From: Lacrimispora xylanisolvens
GTDB taxonomy: Bacteria; Bacillota; Clostridia; Lachnospirales; Lachnospiraceae
Direction: 5' to 3'
NCBI GenBank assembly: GCA_017084465.1
Contig: CP070896.1
Coordinates: 124,001-188,000, forward strand
DNA length: 64,000 nucleotides
Shown: piece by piece, positions 36,277 through 45,263 of the stretch
Layout of the letters: the number at the start of each line of letters is the position of its first letter
Position numbering within the stretch: the first letter of the stretch is position 1
The notes under the pieces: model-generated
Databases searched by the model: none
What the model was told of the DNA's origin: nothing
The model's input: the letters and a program-made list of their open reading frames with translations, nothing else
Position numbers and translations under genes: made by a program

Positions 36277-36894
36277 TTAATAGGCCACACGCTGCTCATT
36301 GTACCCACAATTCATATAATGCTCGTAATATTTCTTTAAATCATCTCCATATAAAGCTGCCAAATCCGAATTATTATCTTTATAAACCTTCACGTCAAAG
36401 GTACTGCAACCTCTCCTTCCCTCTGCCATACCATTGTTTACAAAGTGCTCCAATAACTTTTGTCCGTTGCTTCCAATTGTGGTCTGAAGGTCAGGATTAT
36501 TATTATAATAATACGTGGATTCAAATATCAATTTATAATCTTCCACTTTTAATACAGCTTCAGACTTTGTCTCAGGTGCAGAAGAATTCTGCTTTGTGGA
36601 TGTAGCATTACTGTTGCTATTATTATCATAGGGACATACTCCGCCTGGATGGAGATGAGCAGAATATCCATGATGATAATGGTAACTGCCTAAACCGCTT
36701 TTGTTTTTGTTGTCACGGTGCCCTCCCTGTGAATCTGTCCTGCCGGAATGTGCCTGGGCGGTTATTACGTTATTTCCGTATTTTGTTTGCGTACAACCAA
36801 GAATTAGGAATGCAGCCAGAAACAATGCGATTTTCTTCCCTCTTTTTAACTTTAATCCGGAGTTTCTTTTGGTGATTTTTTTCTCTGTACTCAT
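36277..36894 (-). CDS. YHYH-domain secreted protein
   Basis: 205 residues. After a basic N-terminus and a membrane/signal segment with a possible lipobox cysteine (ILGC) comes the conserved histidine-rich block HSGRTDSQGGHRDNKNKSG, YHYHHG, AHLHPGGVCPY, which likely binds metal. A Ser/Asn linker leads to a C-terminal repeat (YYYNNNPDLQTTIG, YKDNNSDLAALYG), apparently peptide-like surface repeats. Confidence 0.8.
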   Translation of the reverse strand: MSTEKKITKRNSGLKLKRGKKIALFLAAFLILGCTQTKYGNNVITAQAHSGRTDSQGGHRDNKNKSGLGSYHYHHGYSAHLHPGGVCPYDNNSNSNATSTKQNSSAPETKSEAVLKVEDYKLIFESTYYYNNNPDLQTTIGSNGQKLLEHFVNNGMAEGRRGCSTFDVKVYKDNNSDLAALYGDDLKKYYEHYMNCGYNEQRVAY

Positions 36895-36981
36895 ATGATA
36901 CTTCCCCCTTACCTATTTTCTTTAAATATATCATACGGCAAAATAAATTACAAATATTTGGTAATATTATTTGCATAAATA

Positions 36982-37036
36982 AAAAATGACAAAACGTTGC
37001 CCTTTTATTTTGGCATTTTAACGTTTTGTCATTTTT
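36982..37036. terminator. Strong hairpin between LCP gene and YHYH gene
   Basis: A perfect 17-bp inverted repeat (36982-36998 with 37020-37036) beginning AAAAATGACAAAACGTT, with A/T runs at both ends. Confidence 0.85.
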
Positions 37037-37065
37037 AATTATATAATCTATAAAATTAATTTTAT

Positions 37066-38640
37066 TTATGCCCCTGGTCCTGCATTTGTCTCTGGTTCCG
37101 TGGGTACTTCTTCTTCTGTAGCTTTTTCTGAACTGACTGGCTTTTTCGTTTCTTTTGTTGTTTCTTCTTTCTTTGTTTCTTCTTTTGTATCAGGAACTTT
37201 TGCTCCAGGTCCGATCAGACTACCGTCTTCATTGGTTGGTGCTTTCCCACTCTCCTGCTCTTTTGTTTCTGCTACCGTTGTTTCCTTTACTGTCTCTTTG
37301 GTTTCCTCTGTCGTTTCAACAACAGCCTCTGTCTGTGCCGGAGCTGTCTCTACAGCAGCCTCCGTTTGTTTCTTACTCTTTTTACCGCTGGAACTGCCTC
37401 CAGTAGGGGTATTTTTACCGGGTTCTGTGAGTCCGGTTTCTTTTGAAATCGATGCACTGATTTTTTTCACAGCGGAGGACGGTGCATAGTTTTCCTGACC
37501 ATAGAGGAACTGATGCAGCTGCACTACGTTGCTCTCCAGGGTGGTTGCTATTACACAGTCCATTTTCCCAACTTTCATGGTTGTACGTGAGAATGGAAAG
37601 CCGCCAGTTTCGCCAATGTGATATTTGCTGATGCCCTTTGCAATCGCCAGAATATCATTCATACCCACACTGGTGGAGATCTGGGGGAAAACTGTTGCTA
37701 CCAGTGTTTTTCTGGTGGCAAAATCTGCATTCTTTGCTTTTTCCATAGCCAGATTTACGACTTTTCTCTGACGCTCGGTTCGGTTAAAGTCAGTATCCAT
37801 CAGACGCAGTCTTGCGTAAGCAACTGCTTGTACACCATCTAAATGATTCATTCCGGCATGTTTCAGCTGGTGGGAACCAACTCCCGTGGAATTAACTGTT
37901 TCTGTAATAAAACCGTTTATGTAAGCAAATTCTGAGTCTGTGATTTCCAGATCAATTCCTCCAAGGATATTAATGGCATCTGCTACAGACTTCCAGTTAA
38001 ATGTTGCATAATCGTCAATATTTAAATCCAGATTCTCGTTAAGAGCTTCCATGGCTTGTTTATGTCCGCCCTTAAAATATGCTTCATTGATTTTATGATA
38101 AGTGCCCTTGCTGTTAATCTTTAAATAGGTATCGCGGTAAACAGACAACAGCTTGATTTCACCAGTTTCCTTATTAATATTGCAAAGCATCTCCACATCC
38201 GACAAGGCGCCCTTGTCTAAGTTTCCATCTCTGGAGTCCACGCCGAAAACGGCAATTGTCCAATAACCCTTCTGATGGGTTCTCTGCTTAAAAAGAAATA
38301 TTCCTGCTATCAGCAATGCTGCAATGATAACTAATTTAACTACAATTTTGTGCTTCTTATGATGCCTTTTTTTCTTTTTGTGGTTTGCACTAGTCTGCTG
38401 ACCACTGTATCTTGCCCGTGGATTCCTGCCATCACCAGCACTATAATAAGTTCTGTCACCATGGGAAGCCTGTATTGGCTCCTGTGCCTGACTTTTTCTT
38501 TCCGGTGTATGTTGTATAGGCTTCTCACGCATTCTGCCGTTATCGCTTCTTTTCTTCCGGGCCCTCATACGATCTAATTCATCCTCATGATCCATGACTC
38601 TGTCCTCAATCCTTTCCCATGTTGTCTTAGACAACCCCAC
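37066..38640 (-). CDS. LytR-CpsA-Psr (LCP) family cell-wall ligase
   Basis: 524 residues: basic cytoplasmic N-terminus (~95 aa, KKKKRHHKKHK), one membrane helix (VVKLVIIAALLIAGIFLF), then the LCP domain (IAVFGVDSRDGNLDKGALSD, LSVYRDTYLKI, INILGGIDLEI, YARLRLMDTDFNRTERQRKVV). The C-terminal ~130 residues are a low-complexity Thr/Glu/Lys tail. It transfers anionic glycopolymers onto peptidoglycan. The ~200 bp upstream show no other gene. Confidence 0.93.
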   Translation of the reverse strand: MGLSKTTWERIEDRVMDHEDELDRMRARKKRSDNGRMREKPIQHTPERKSQAQEPIQASHGDRTYYSAGDGRNPRARYSGQQTSANHKKKKRHHKKHKIVVKLVIIAALLIAGIFLFKQRTHQKGYWTIAVFGVDSRDGNLDKGALSDVEMLCNINKETGEIKLLSVYRDTYLKINSKGTYHKINEAYFKGGHKQAMEALNENLDLNIDDYATFNWKSVADAINILGGIDLEITDSEFAYINGFITETVNSTGVGSHQLKHAGMNHLDGVQAVAYARLRLMDTDFNRTERQRKVVNLAMEKAKNADFATRKTLVATVFPQISTSVGMNDILAIAKGISKYHIGETGGFPFSRTTMKVGKMDCVIATTLESNVVQLHQFLYGQENYAPSSAVKKISASISKETGLTEPGKNTPTGGSSSGKKSKKQTEAAVETAPAQTEAVVETTEETKETVKETTVAETKEQESGKAPTNEDGSLIGPGAKVPDTKEETKKEETTKETKKPVSSEKATEEEVPTEPETNAGPGA

Positions 38641-38842
38641 ATATTCTAACAGAAATTCAGCTCTTATTTCTTGCTTTTCTCTTAATTTTATCGGTCAATC
38701 AATAATCTTTCAAAAGAACCGGATAAAACCGGGGTGAAGTAGAAATTGAATGTTTCAGAAATGAGTTTGAATGGTAGAATAAAAGGGAAAAGATGAGGGT
38801 TCAGATATGATATCAGATGATTATTTGAATGATAAACGTTTA

Positions 38843-39703
38843 TTAACCGGTTGCTAAAGCTGCATCCGACAAAACCAGCGCTTCAATTGCTGCCGCTACT
38901 CCATCCTCTTCATTGGATCTGGTAATGAGCCGTGCACTTTTCCTGATTCTTTCAGATCCATTTTCCATGGCAACGGTGTAACCCAATGGAAGAATGAGCA
39001 TGGATAAATCATTTTCACTATCCCCCATGGCAAGGATTTCCCTGGGGTGAATTTTATTATTAATGGCGTATTCAAGCAGTGCATTTCCTTTTTGAGCATA
39101 GAAATGTGTTATTTCTAGATTGGTAGCGGCTGAGGAGGCAATGGATATTCCTTCTTCCTTCTCCAGACAGGAACGGATATAAGAAAGAACTTTAGGATCC
39201 TCATGTACAATCGACATTTTATAAATATCAGTATCAGATTGAATGAGAGTCTCTTCCGAAACAAACTGAAAGCGTTTCACAATGGTTTCGAAGGTATGTT
39301 CATCGGAAACCATGGAAAGAAAAATTTTGTTCTCGAAGCTTTCCTTAAATTCCCTAAAACTTGAGGTGGTATAACTGCCCTCATCCGTCATAAAATCGTA
39401 TAGCACGGAAAATGGTCGGCATATGGAGAGAATACGGCTAACCTGACTTTTAAATAACGTCTGCTTGCGGATTTGTTCCCCCATACTGTTGTAAACAGCA
39501 GCGCCATTCATGCAAATGATATCACAGGATATTCCTGCTTCCTCCAAAGGCGCATAAGCATCTGTATAATTTCGCCCTGTGCATACAACGAAACCAATAT
39601 TTCTTCTGTTCAATGCATGAACAGCAGCCTGTTTTTTTAAAGAAATTTTACCATAACGGTTTAACAATGTTCCATCCATATCGGAGGCTACTAATCGTAT
39701 CAT
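38843..39703 (-). CDS. HAD-superfamily Cof-type phosphatase
   Basis: 286 residues. Motif I LVASDMDGTLLN, motif II VVCTGRN, motif IV AMGDSENDLSML. Sugar- or cofactor-phosphate hydrolase of the Cof subfamily. It follows the glycerophosphodiesterase and probably belongs to the same operon, where it could dephosphorylate a product. Confidence 0.92.
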   Translation of the reverse strand: MIRLVASDMDGTLLNRYGKISLKKQAAVHALNRRNIGFVVCTGRNYTDAYAPLEEAGISCDIICMNGAAVYNSMGEQIRKQTLFKSQVSRILSICRPFSVLYDFMTDEGSYTTSSFREFKESFENKIFLSMVSDEHTFETIVKRFQFVSEETLIQSDTDIYKMSIVHEDPKVLSYIRSCLEKEEGISIASSAATNLEITHFYAQKGNALLEYAINNKIHPREILAMGDSENDLSMLILPLGYTVAMENGSERIRKSARLITRSNEEDGVAAAIEALVLSDAALATG

Positions 39704-39711
39704 ATAATTTT

Positions 39712-40443
39712 TTATCCTTTCTTATCCACTATTCTTCTTGCGATGTCAGGATAATTGGTTATAATTGCTCCAATCCCCTGCTCTGCAAGATATTCCATTA
39801 ACGCTTCCTCGTTGACAGTCCATACATGAAGAGGAATCTTCTTCTTTTTTGATTCTTTGATCAGTTTTTCTGACCGCAGATTATTAATAGATGGGTGAAG
39901 AGCGTCTGCTCCAATCAGCTTTGCATAAGCGACCACATGAATCCAGCCATCCGAATATAAAACACCCGTTTTTGCTTGCGGATCCAGCTTTTTGATTTTT
40001 ATAATGCTGGGATGATGGAAGGAGGAATAGATTACCCTCTCTTCCATCTCCATTTTTTTAACCAGCTTTAATACTTTTTCCTCAATTCCCTTGTAACGGT
40101 ATACACCGGTTTTCAGTTCGATATTAACAGTTAAATCCGTTGGCTTTAACAGCTTAAGAACTTCCTTTAACTCTGGTATGACTGCAGCGGTATATTCCGG
40201 GTGTGTTTTATTACAGGAAAATTGTTTCAGCTCAGCCATGGTATAATCTTTTACATTGCCGGTACCGTTGCAGGTTCGGTCAACTGTTTCATCATGGATT
40301 ACTGCCAGTTTCCCGTCTTTGGTAAGCTGTACGTCCAGCTCCACTCCGTCTGCCTGCTGCCTGACTGCCAGTTCAAATGCTTCCAGTGTGTTTTCCGGCG
40401 CATAAGCGGAAGCTCCCCTGTGAGCCCAAACCTTTGTTTTCAT
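39712..40443 (-). CDS. ugpQ: Glycerophosphodiester phosphodiesterase (UgpQ-like)
   Basis: 243 residues with the GDPD signature VWAHRGASAYAPENTLEAFELA, metal ligands in GVELDVQLTKDGKLAVIHDE and the C-terminal VHVWTVNEEALMEYL. Cytosolic enzyme releasing glycerol-3-phosphate from glycerophosphodiesters. It lies directly after the ugp transporter, matching its role. Confidence 0.94.
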   Translation of the reverse strand: MKTKVWAHRGASAYAPENTLEAFELAVRQQADGVELDVQLTKDGKLAVIHDETVDRTCNGTGNVKDYTMAELKQFSCNKTHPEYTAAVIPELKEVLKLLKPTDLTVNIELKTGVYRYKGIEEKVLKLVKKMEMEERVIYSSFHHPSIIKIKKLDPQAKTGVLYSDGWIHVVAYAKLIGADALHPSINNLRSEKLIKESKKKKIPLHVWTVNEEALMEYLAEQGIGAIITNYPDIARRIVDKKG

Positions 40444-40464
40444 CTGCTAATATCCTTTCTGAAG

Positions 40465-41861
40465 CTATTTATTTAATAAATTATAATCTGTAATGGATTT
40501 ATTAATGCTATCAGCCATCTTCTTAACGGCATCCTCTGGTGTACCATTGTTGTTAATCATGTTTTCAATTTCTGTTTCTACCATCTGTCTTGCTTCTGGA
40601 AATACGCTTAATAAAGCGCCTGCTGACTGTGGTGTGGAATCATGAAGCTGATCAATGGCGGTTTGAAATTGGGGGAAATTTGCTATGTTATCTTTAAAAA
40701 CTGGTTCATTATGAGCTGCAGTGGTGATTGGGAAATATCCTGTCTGGGAATTCCAGAATGCCTGGCTTTCCGGCGAAACAAGAAACTTAACAAATTCCCA
40801 TACCGCTTTCTGTTTGTTTGCATCATTATTATTTAATGCCCACAAAGAACCGCCTCCGATGGATACGCCACCCTTATCATCGTCACTAACTTTAGGAAAA
40901 TAAGCGGTTCCTACTTCAAATTTTCCATTTACATCATTTAAGATCTGTTTTAAGGATGCAGTTGAACCCAGTGTCATGGCAGATTTACCAGAACTGAAGT
41001 CTGCAAGCCCTGCATCTCCTCCTCTACCCACGTTTGGTGCATATCCTTTGGTTGATAATTCTTTCCATGCAGTCAGCGTTTTACACCGGATCCGTTTTTA
41101 TCAAAATCAACGGCAGTTGCTGCTGATTCTCTTCCATTGCCACTGTCTGCATAGTTGGCCTTCTGCTTGCAGGTAAACTGCTCAAAAAACCAGCCATAAA
41201 TCCCAAGAGAAATAACCTCTCCGGCTCCGCCTTTCTTAAGCAGATCATCTCCCACCCGTTCAATTCCCGGAAGGCTGTCTGGGACCTCTGTAATTCCGGC
41301 TTTCTTAAAAATATCTTTGTTATAGTATAGAATAGGAGTCGATGAGTTAAAGGGCATGGAATATAAAGTACCATTTACTGTATAGTATGCCGCAATATTA
41401 GGTTCAACCTGAGAGAGATCCCATTTATCCTCATCAATCAGCTGCTGCATTGGCACAACCCAGCCTGAATCAATCATGAATCGGGTTCCAATGTCGTAAA
41501 TCTGTACAAGATCTGCACCCATGTTACCGATCTGAGCGCTTTTTAACTTGTTAATGGCATCGTCATAGCTGCCCTGATACTGAGCCTCAACCGTGATCCC
41601 TGAAGTATTTTCCTTATTAAATTTTTCTACAAGTGCATCAATTGCTTTTCCATTGACGCCGCCCATGGAGTGCCAGAATGTAATGGAAGTCTTTTGTGTA
41701 TTTCCTGAAGTTTCTGCGGCAACAGGTGCTGCACTGGTCGTCACTTCTTCTTTCGTTTCAGATGCAGCGGTATTTCCGGATCCGGTCTGGCTGGAACAGC
41801 CGGATAACAGTCCTGCAGCCATGATAGCCGCCATACAAAAGGAAACTGCTCTCTTTCTCAT
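40465..41861 (-). CDS. ugpB: Glycerol-3-phosphate-type ABC substrate-binding lipoprotein (frame interrupted)
   Basis: Lipoprotein signal (AAIMAAGLLSGCSS) followed by the SBP_bac_1 fold (SITFWHSMGGVNGKAIDALV). The frame breaks in AAAA (plus-strand TTTT 41079-41082); adding one A gives GVKTLTAWKELSTKGYAPN and joins to the second part, ending DYNLLNK. About 465 residues. UgpB assignment rests on operon context as well as sequence. Confidence 0.88.
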
Positions 41862-41903
41862 GATTGTCCTCCAAATTTTATGTAAGATTTATTCTGAATC
41901 AGG

Positions 41904-42812
41904 TCACCCTTTTACGGCTCCTGAAAACATTCCTCTGATCAGCTGTTTTTGTCCTAAGATAAATACGGAAATCGATGGTATGATAATCATTACTACTCCG
42001 GCTATCATCATGGATATGGACTGGGAATCCACACTGTCTAACATCCCGATTCCGATCTGAACCGTTCTCATTTTATCTGAACCCGTAACAAGAAGGGGCC
42101 ACAAATACATATTCCAGGCATTTATGAACGTATATACCGCCATAGCGCCAATGGCCGACTTGGTAAGAGGTATGAGGATGCTGTAAATGAATCTTAAGTC
42201 AGAGCATCCGTCAATCCGGGCCGATTCGTATAATGATATGGGAAATGATTTATAGAACTGCCGGAATAAAAAGATCCCCATAGCAGATGTCAGATAAGGA
42301 ATAATTAAAACCTTATAGCTGTCTAGCCACCGAAATCCGCTTACCGTTAAGTAATTGGATATAATTGTCGCTTCTCCAGGTATCATCATGGTCGCCATCA
42401 CAAGCATAAACAACAGATTTTTGCCCTTAAATTCCAGAAAGGAAAAGGAAAATGCCGCAAGTGAACAGGATATGATCTGTCCTGCAGTGATACAGCCTGC
42501 TACTAAAAATGAATTCACAATAAATCGGGTTAACGGTATTTTAACCATTGCCTGACGGAAATTATCAAGTGTTGGTGTTGCCGGTATTAAGTTCATACTG
42601 GTTGTAAACAGTTCACCGGAAGGCATCAGAGCGATGCTGATGGCATATAAAAGCGGTAGCAGAAGAAACAGCGCCATTAGTAAATTAACACCGGTCAAAG
42701 CAAACCTGGCAACCCTGCGGCGAAAGACCGCCCTCTTTAATGCCTCTCTTTTCAGATTCTCAAGTTCTTCTCTGCTGATATCTTTTACAGCCCTGGAAAT
42801 AACAGTTTCCAT
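41904..42812 (-). CDS. ugpE: ABC transporter permease UgpE-like
   Basis: 302 residues, six membrane helices, with the EAA loop (SLYESARIDGCSDLRFIYSILIPL). ATG 42812 overlaps the ugpA stop (TGATG). Confidence 0.92.
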   Translation of the reverse strand: METVISRAVKDISREELENLKREALKRAVFRRRVARFALTGVNLLMALFLLLPLLYAISIALMPSGELFTTSMNLIPATPTLDNFRQAMVKIPLTRFIVNSFLVAGCITAGQIISCSLAAFSFSFLEFKGKNLLFMLVMATMMIPGEATIISNYLTVSGFRWLDSYKVLIIPYLTSAMGIFLFRQFYKSFPISLYESARIDGCSDLRFIYSILIPLTKSAIGAMAVYTFINAWNMYLWPLLVTGSDKMRTVQIGIGMLDSVDSQSISMMIAGVVMIIIPSISVFILGQKQLIRGMFSGAVKG

Positions 42813-43678
42813 CAATAGTGTACTCCTTTCTTTTCCAATCGAAACATACATAAAGTCAGAACCATAATAATGACGAATAAAATCACAGACTGGGCTGCTG
42901 CGCTGCCAAAACGGTAATTAAAAAATGCATCCCGGTAAATGGAGTAAACAATTAAATTGGTGGATTCACCCGGTCCTCCCATGGTTAATACCTTAACCTG
43001 GCCGAAGGACTGGAACGCCTGAATAATATTAACAACCAGTGTATAAAACAGAATCGGACTTAAACCCGGAAGTGTCAGGCGGAAAAATTTCTGGAATGAA
43101 TTGGCTCCGTCTACCGATGCTCTCTCATAAATAACTTCATCAATATTACTTAAACCAGCGCTAAAGTAAAGAAAATTAATGCCGCTGTTAAGCCATGCTG
43201 TTAAAAGTGCCACACAAATCAATGCATATCTGGGATCGCTGATCCAGTTAATATGTAATCCCAGGATCTTATTAACGATTCCAATGGCCGGATGAAGCAT
43301 GATTTTAAATATCATGGCGGCTGAGCTGGAAGCGATTGCCATAGGAAGCGCATAAGCAGTGCTGAATATCCGAATCCCTGGAAAAGACTGATTACATAAT
43401 ACGGCAGTAATAAGACCGAGAAGCATACTGACACTTACTACAATCAGTACAAATACAACCGTTACAAATAGGCTGTTAAAAAAAGACGCTGAACTTAAAA
43501 GTTCGGAATAATTTCCTGCACCCACAAACAATTTTGCCTGCCCCATTTTATTTGTTTTAAAAAGGCTTAAATAAATAGTTTTGAAAAATGGGAAAAACAG
43601 AAAAAGTGTAAAAATTGCCATGGCAGGAGCGATGTATCCATATGGACTTAATTTTCTCGTAACTATTTTATAATTCAT
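42812..43678 (-). CDS. ugpA: ABC transporter permease UgpA-like
   Basis: 288 residues, six helices, EAA loop (EVIYERASVDGANSFQKFF). Forms the channel with UgpE; coupled to ugpE by overlapping stop/start. Confidence 0.92.
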   Translation of the reverse strand: MNYKIVTRKLSPYGYIAPAMAIFTLFLFFPFFKTIYLSLFKTNKMGQAKLFVGAGNYSELLSSASFFNSLFVTVVFVLIVVSVSMLLGLITAVLCNQSFPGIRIFSTAYALPMAIASSSAAMIFKIMLHPAIGIVNKILGLHINWISDPRYALICVALLTAWLNSGINFLYFSAGLSNIDEVIYERASVDGANSFQKFFRLTLPGLSPILFYTLVVNIIQAFQSFGQVKVLTMGGPGESTNLIVYSIYRDAFFNYRFGSAAAQSVILFVIIMVLTLCMFRLEKKGVHY

Positions 43679-43689
43679 TGGATAGCTCC

Positions 43690-44790
43690 TTATCGGTATA
43701 ATATGTTTTCTTCAGTCTCCATATCAAACAGCAAAATCCGGCTCATGTCCGCAAAGATGGATACTTCCTTTCCCCCTTCAGATGGAAAATCCGGCTTCAG
43801 TCTGGCACATACCGGGCTTCTTCCTATTTTTCCATGAAGAAGGATTTCTGATCCCAGAACTTCCTTTATCTCTACATTCAGTTTCAGTTCCTGATCTTTG
43901 GAACCAGTTTCATGCAAATCCTCGGGACGAATACCCAGATATACTCTTCTCCCCAGATAGTCACCATCCATAAGCCTTTTTGCGCATTCCTCATTTACAA
44001 ATAATCTGTTCTTTGAAAACTCCACACAAATCCGTTCTTCTCTTCTCTCTACCCAGACTGGAATAAAATTCATGGAAGGAGATCCGATGAAGCCAGCTAC
44101 AAATTTATTGATGGGATTGGTATATAGAGCTTTTGGTTCAGCAGCCTGTAATATAACCCCGGAATTCATGACCACAATCCTCGTTCCCAAAGTCATTGCT
44201 TCTACCTGATCATGAGTTACATAGATAATGGTCGCCCCAAGCTCCTTGTGTATCTTAGATAATTCAACCCTCATCTGTGCTCTCAGCTTTGCATCCAGAT
44301 TGGACAGAGGCTCATCCATCAGATAAGCTTTCGGTTCACGGACAATCGCGCTCCCAATTGCTACTCTCTGCTTTTGGCCGCCGGATAAAGCGTGGGGCTT
44401 CCGGTCCAATAAGTGGCTGATGCATAAAACATCTGCGGCTTTTCTCACTCGCTGGTCAATTTCCGTTTTTACAACATTTCGTACTCGTAAACTAAACGCC
44501 ATGTTCTCATAAACAGTCAGGTGGGGATAAAGAGCATAGGACTGAAACACCATGGATAGATCTCTTTTCTGGGGAACAGTCAGATTCATTAATTCTCCGT
44601 CTATCCATAACTCCCCGGATGATATCTCTTCAAGTCCGGCTATCATCCGCAATGTGGTAGATTTCCCGCACCCCGATGGACCTACCAGAATCAGAAATTC
44701 CTGATCTCTTATATCCAGATTGAAATTCTTCACCCCAATCTGACCATTTTTAAATGTTTTGCATACATTCACCAAAGATAGACTTGCCAT
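43690..44790 (-). CDS. ugpC: ABC transporter ATPase, UgpC/MalK type
   Basis: 366 residues: Walker A GPSGCGKSTTLR, signature LSGGQKQRVAIG, Walker B AYLMDEPLSNLD, and the C-terminal OB-fold regulatory domain (VYLGIRPEDL). First gene of the ugpCAEB-ugpQ-HAD unit. Confidence 0.93.
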   Translation of the reverse strand: MASLSLVNVCKTFKNGQIGVKNFNLDIRDQEFLILVGPSGCGKSTTLRMIAGLEEISSGELWIDGELMNLTVPQKRDLSMVFQSYALYPHLTVYENMAFSLRVRNVVKTEIDQRVRKAADVLCISHLLDRKPHALSGGQKQRVAIGSAIVREPKAYLMDEPLSNLDAKLRAQMRVELSKIHKELGATIIYVTHDQVEAMTLGTRIVVMNSGVILQAAEPKALYTNPINKFVAGFIGSPSMNFIPVWVERREERICVEFSKNRLFVNEECAKRLMDGDYLGRRVYLGIRPEDLHETGSKDQELKLNVEIKEVLGSEILLHGKIGRSPVCARLKPDFPSEGGKEVSIFADMSRILLFDMETEENILYR

Positions 44791-44886
44791 ATGATGCTGC
44801 TTCCTTTCTTGTGTCCTGACTTCATTTTAGAGAACCCATGTAAAATGAAAAAGAATCTTTTAGTAAAATGAATGTAAATCATGCTA

Positions 44887-44915
44887 TTGACGCACAAAGA
44901 AAGAAAAGTTATAAT
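44887..44915 (+). promoter_or_regulatory. Promoter of the glmS ribozyme transcript
   Basis: TTGACG (44887-44892), 17-bp spacer, TATAAT (44910-44915), placing the start about 40 nt before the ribozyme cleavage site. Confidence 0.8.
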
Positions 44916-44949
44916 AAACTAAATTTATGAAGGAGGCATAAATACAAAT

Positions 44950-45150
44950 AGCAAAGCTAAGCGCCATGCACCTGGGGATACGATCGTGAGCGTTTTCGTA
45001 AGAAAACGGTATCCAGGGTTAACGAGGTGAAGGGTTATCGAATATTCGGCGGATGCCCTTCCATGCCAGCCGGGCGTGTATCCATTGTGAAATATGCAGG
45101 TAACTGCAAAACAACCACTCTGGAACCGGTGTATACAGGAGAAAAACTTG
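44950..45150 (+). ncRNA. glmS ribozyme (glucosamine-6-phosphate riboswitch)
   Basis: Conserved blocks are present in order: TAAGCGCC with cleavage expected just before G44961, the P2 hairpin, ACGAGG, TTATCGAATATTCGGCGGATGCCC-type core (about 45035-45060; TTCGGCGGATGCC is the key) and the downstream pseudoknot region. It cuts its own mRNA when GlcN6P is abundant, lowering GlmS synthesis. A hairpin and T-rich stretch near 45160-45205 lie between it and glmS. Confidence 0.92.
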
Positions 45151-45263
45151 TAGACAAAATGCTGTCCGTTTTTACAAACGATGGAAGACAGCTTGTTTTT
45201 GTGTGCGTAATTGAAAGATTCAGATCGTTAAATTAATAGAACATTGAAAAAGGAGATTATATT

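Noticed and set aside
37100..37489. 129-aa plus-strand frame rich in Ser/Val/Phe
   Set aside because: It is the antisense shadow of the Thr/Glu-rich tail of the LCP protein.
38641..38842. Possible small gene between LCP and HAD genes
   Set aside because: No frame with a start, ribosome site and reasonable length; it appears to be ordinary intergenic sequence.
45027..45236. Open frame of 69 aa before glmS
   Set aside because: It lies inside the glmS ribozyme and following leader; the sequence conservation is that of the RNA, not a protein.
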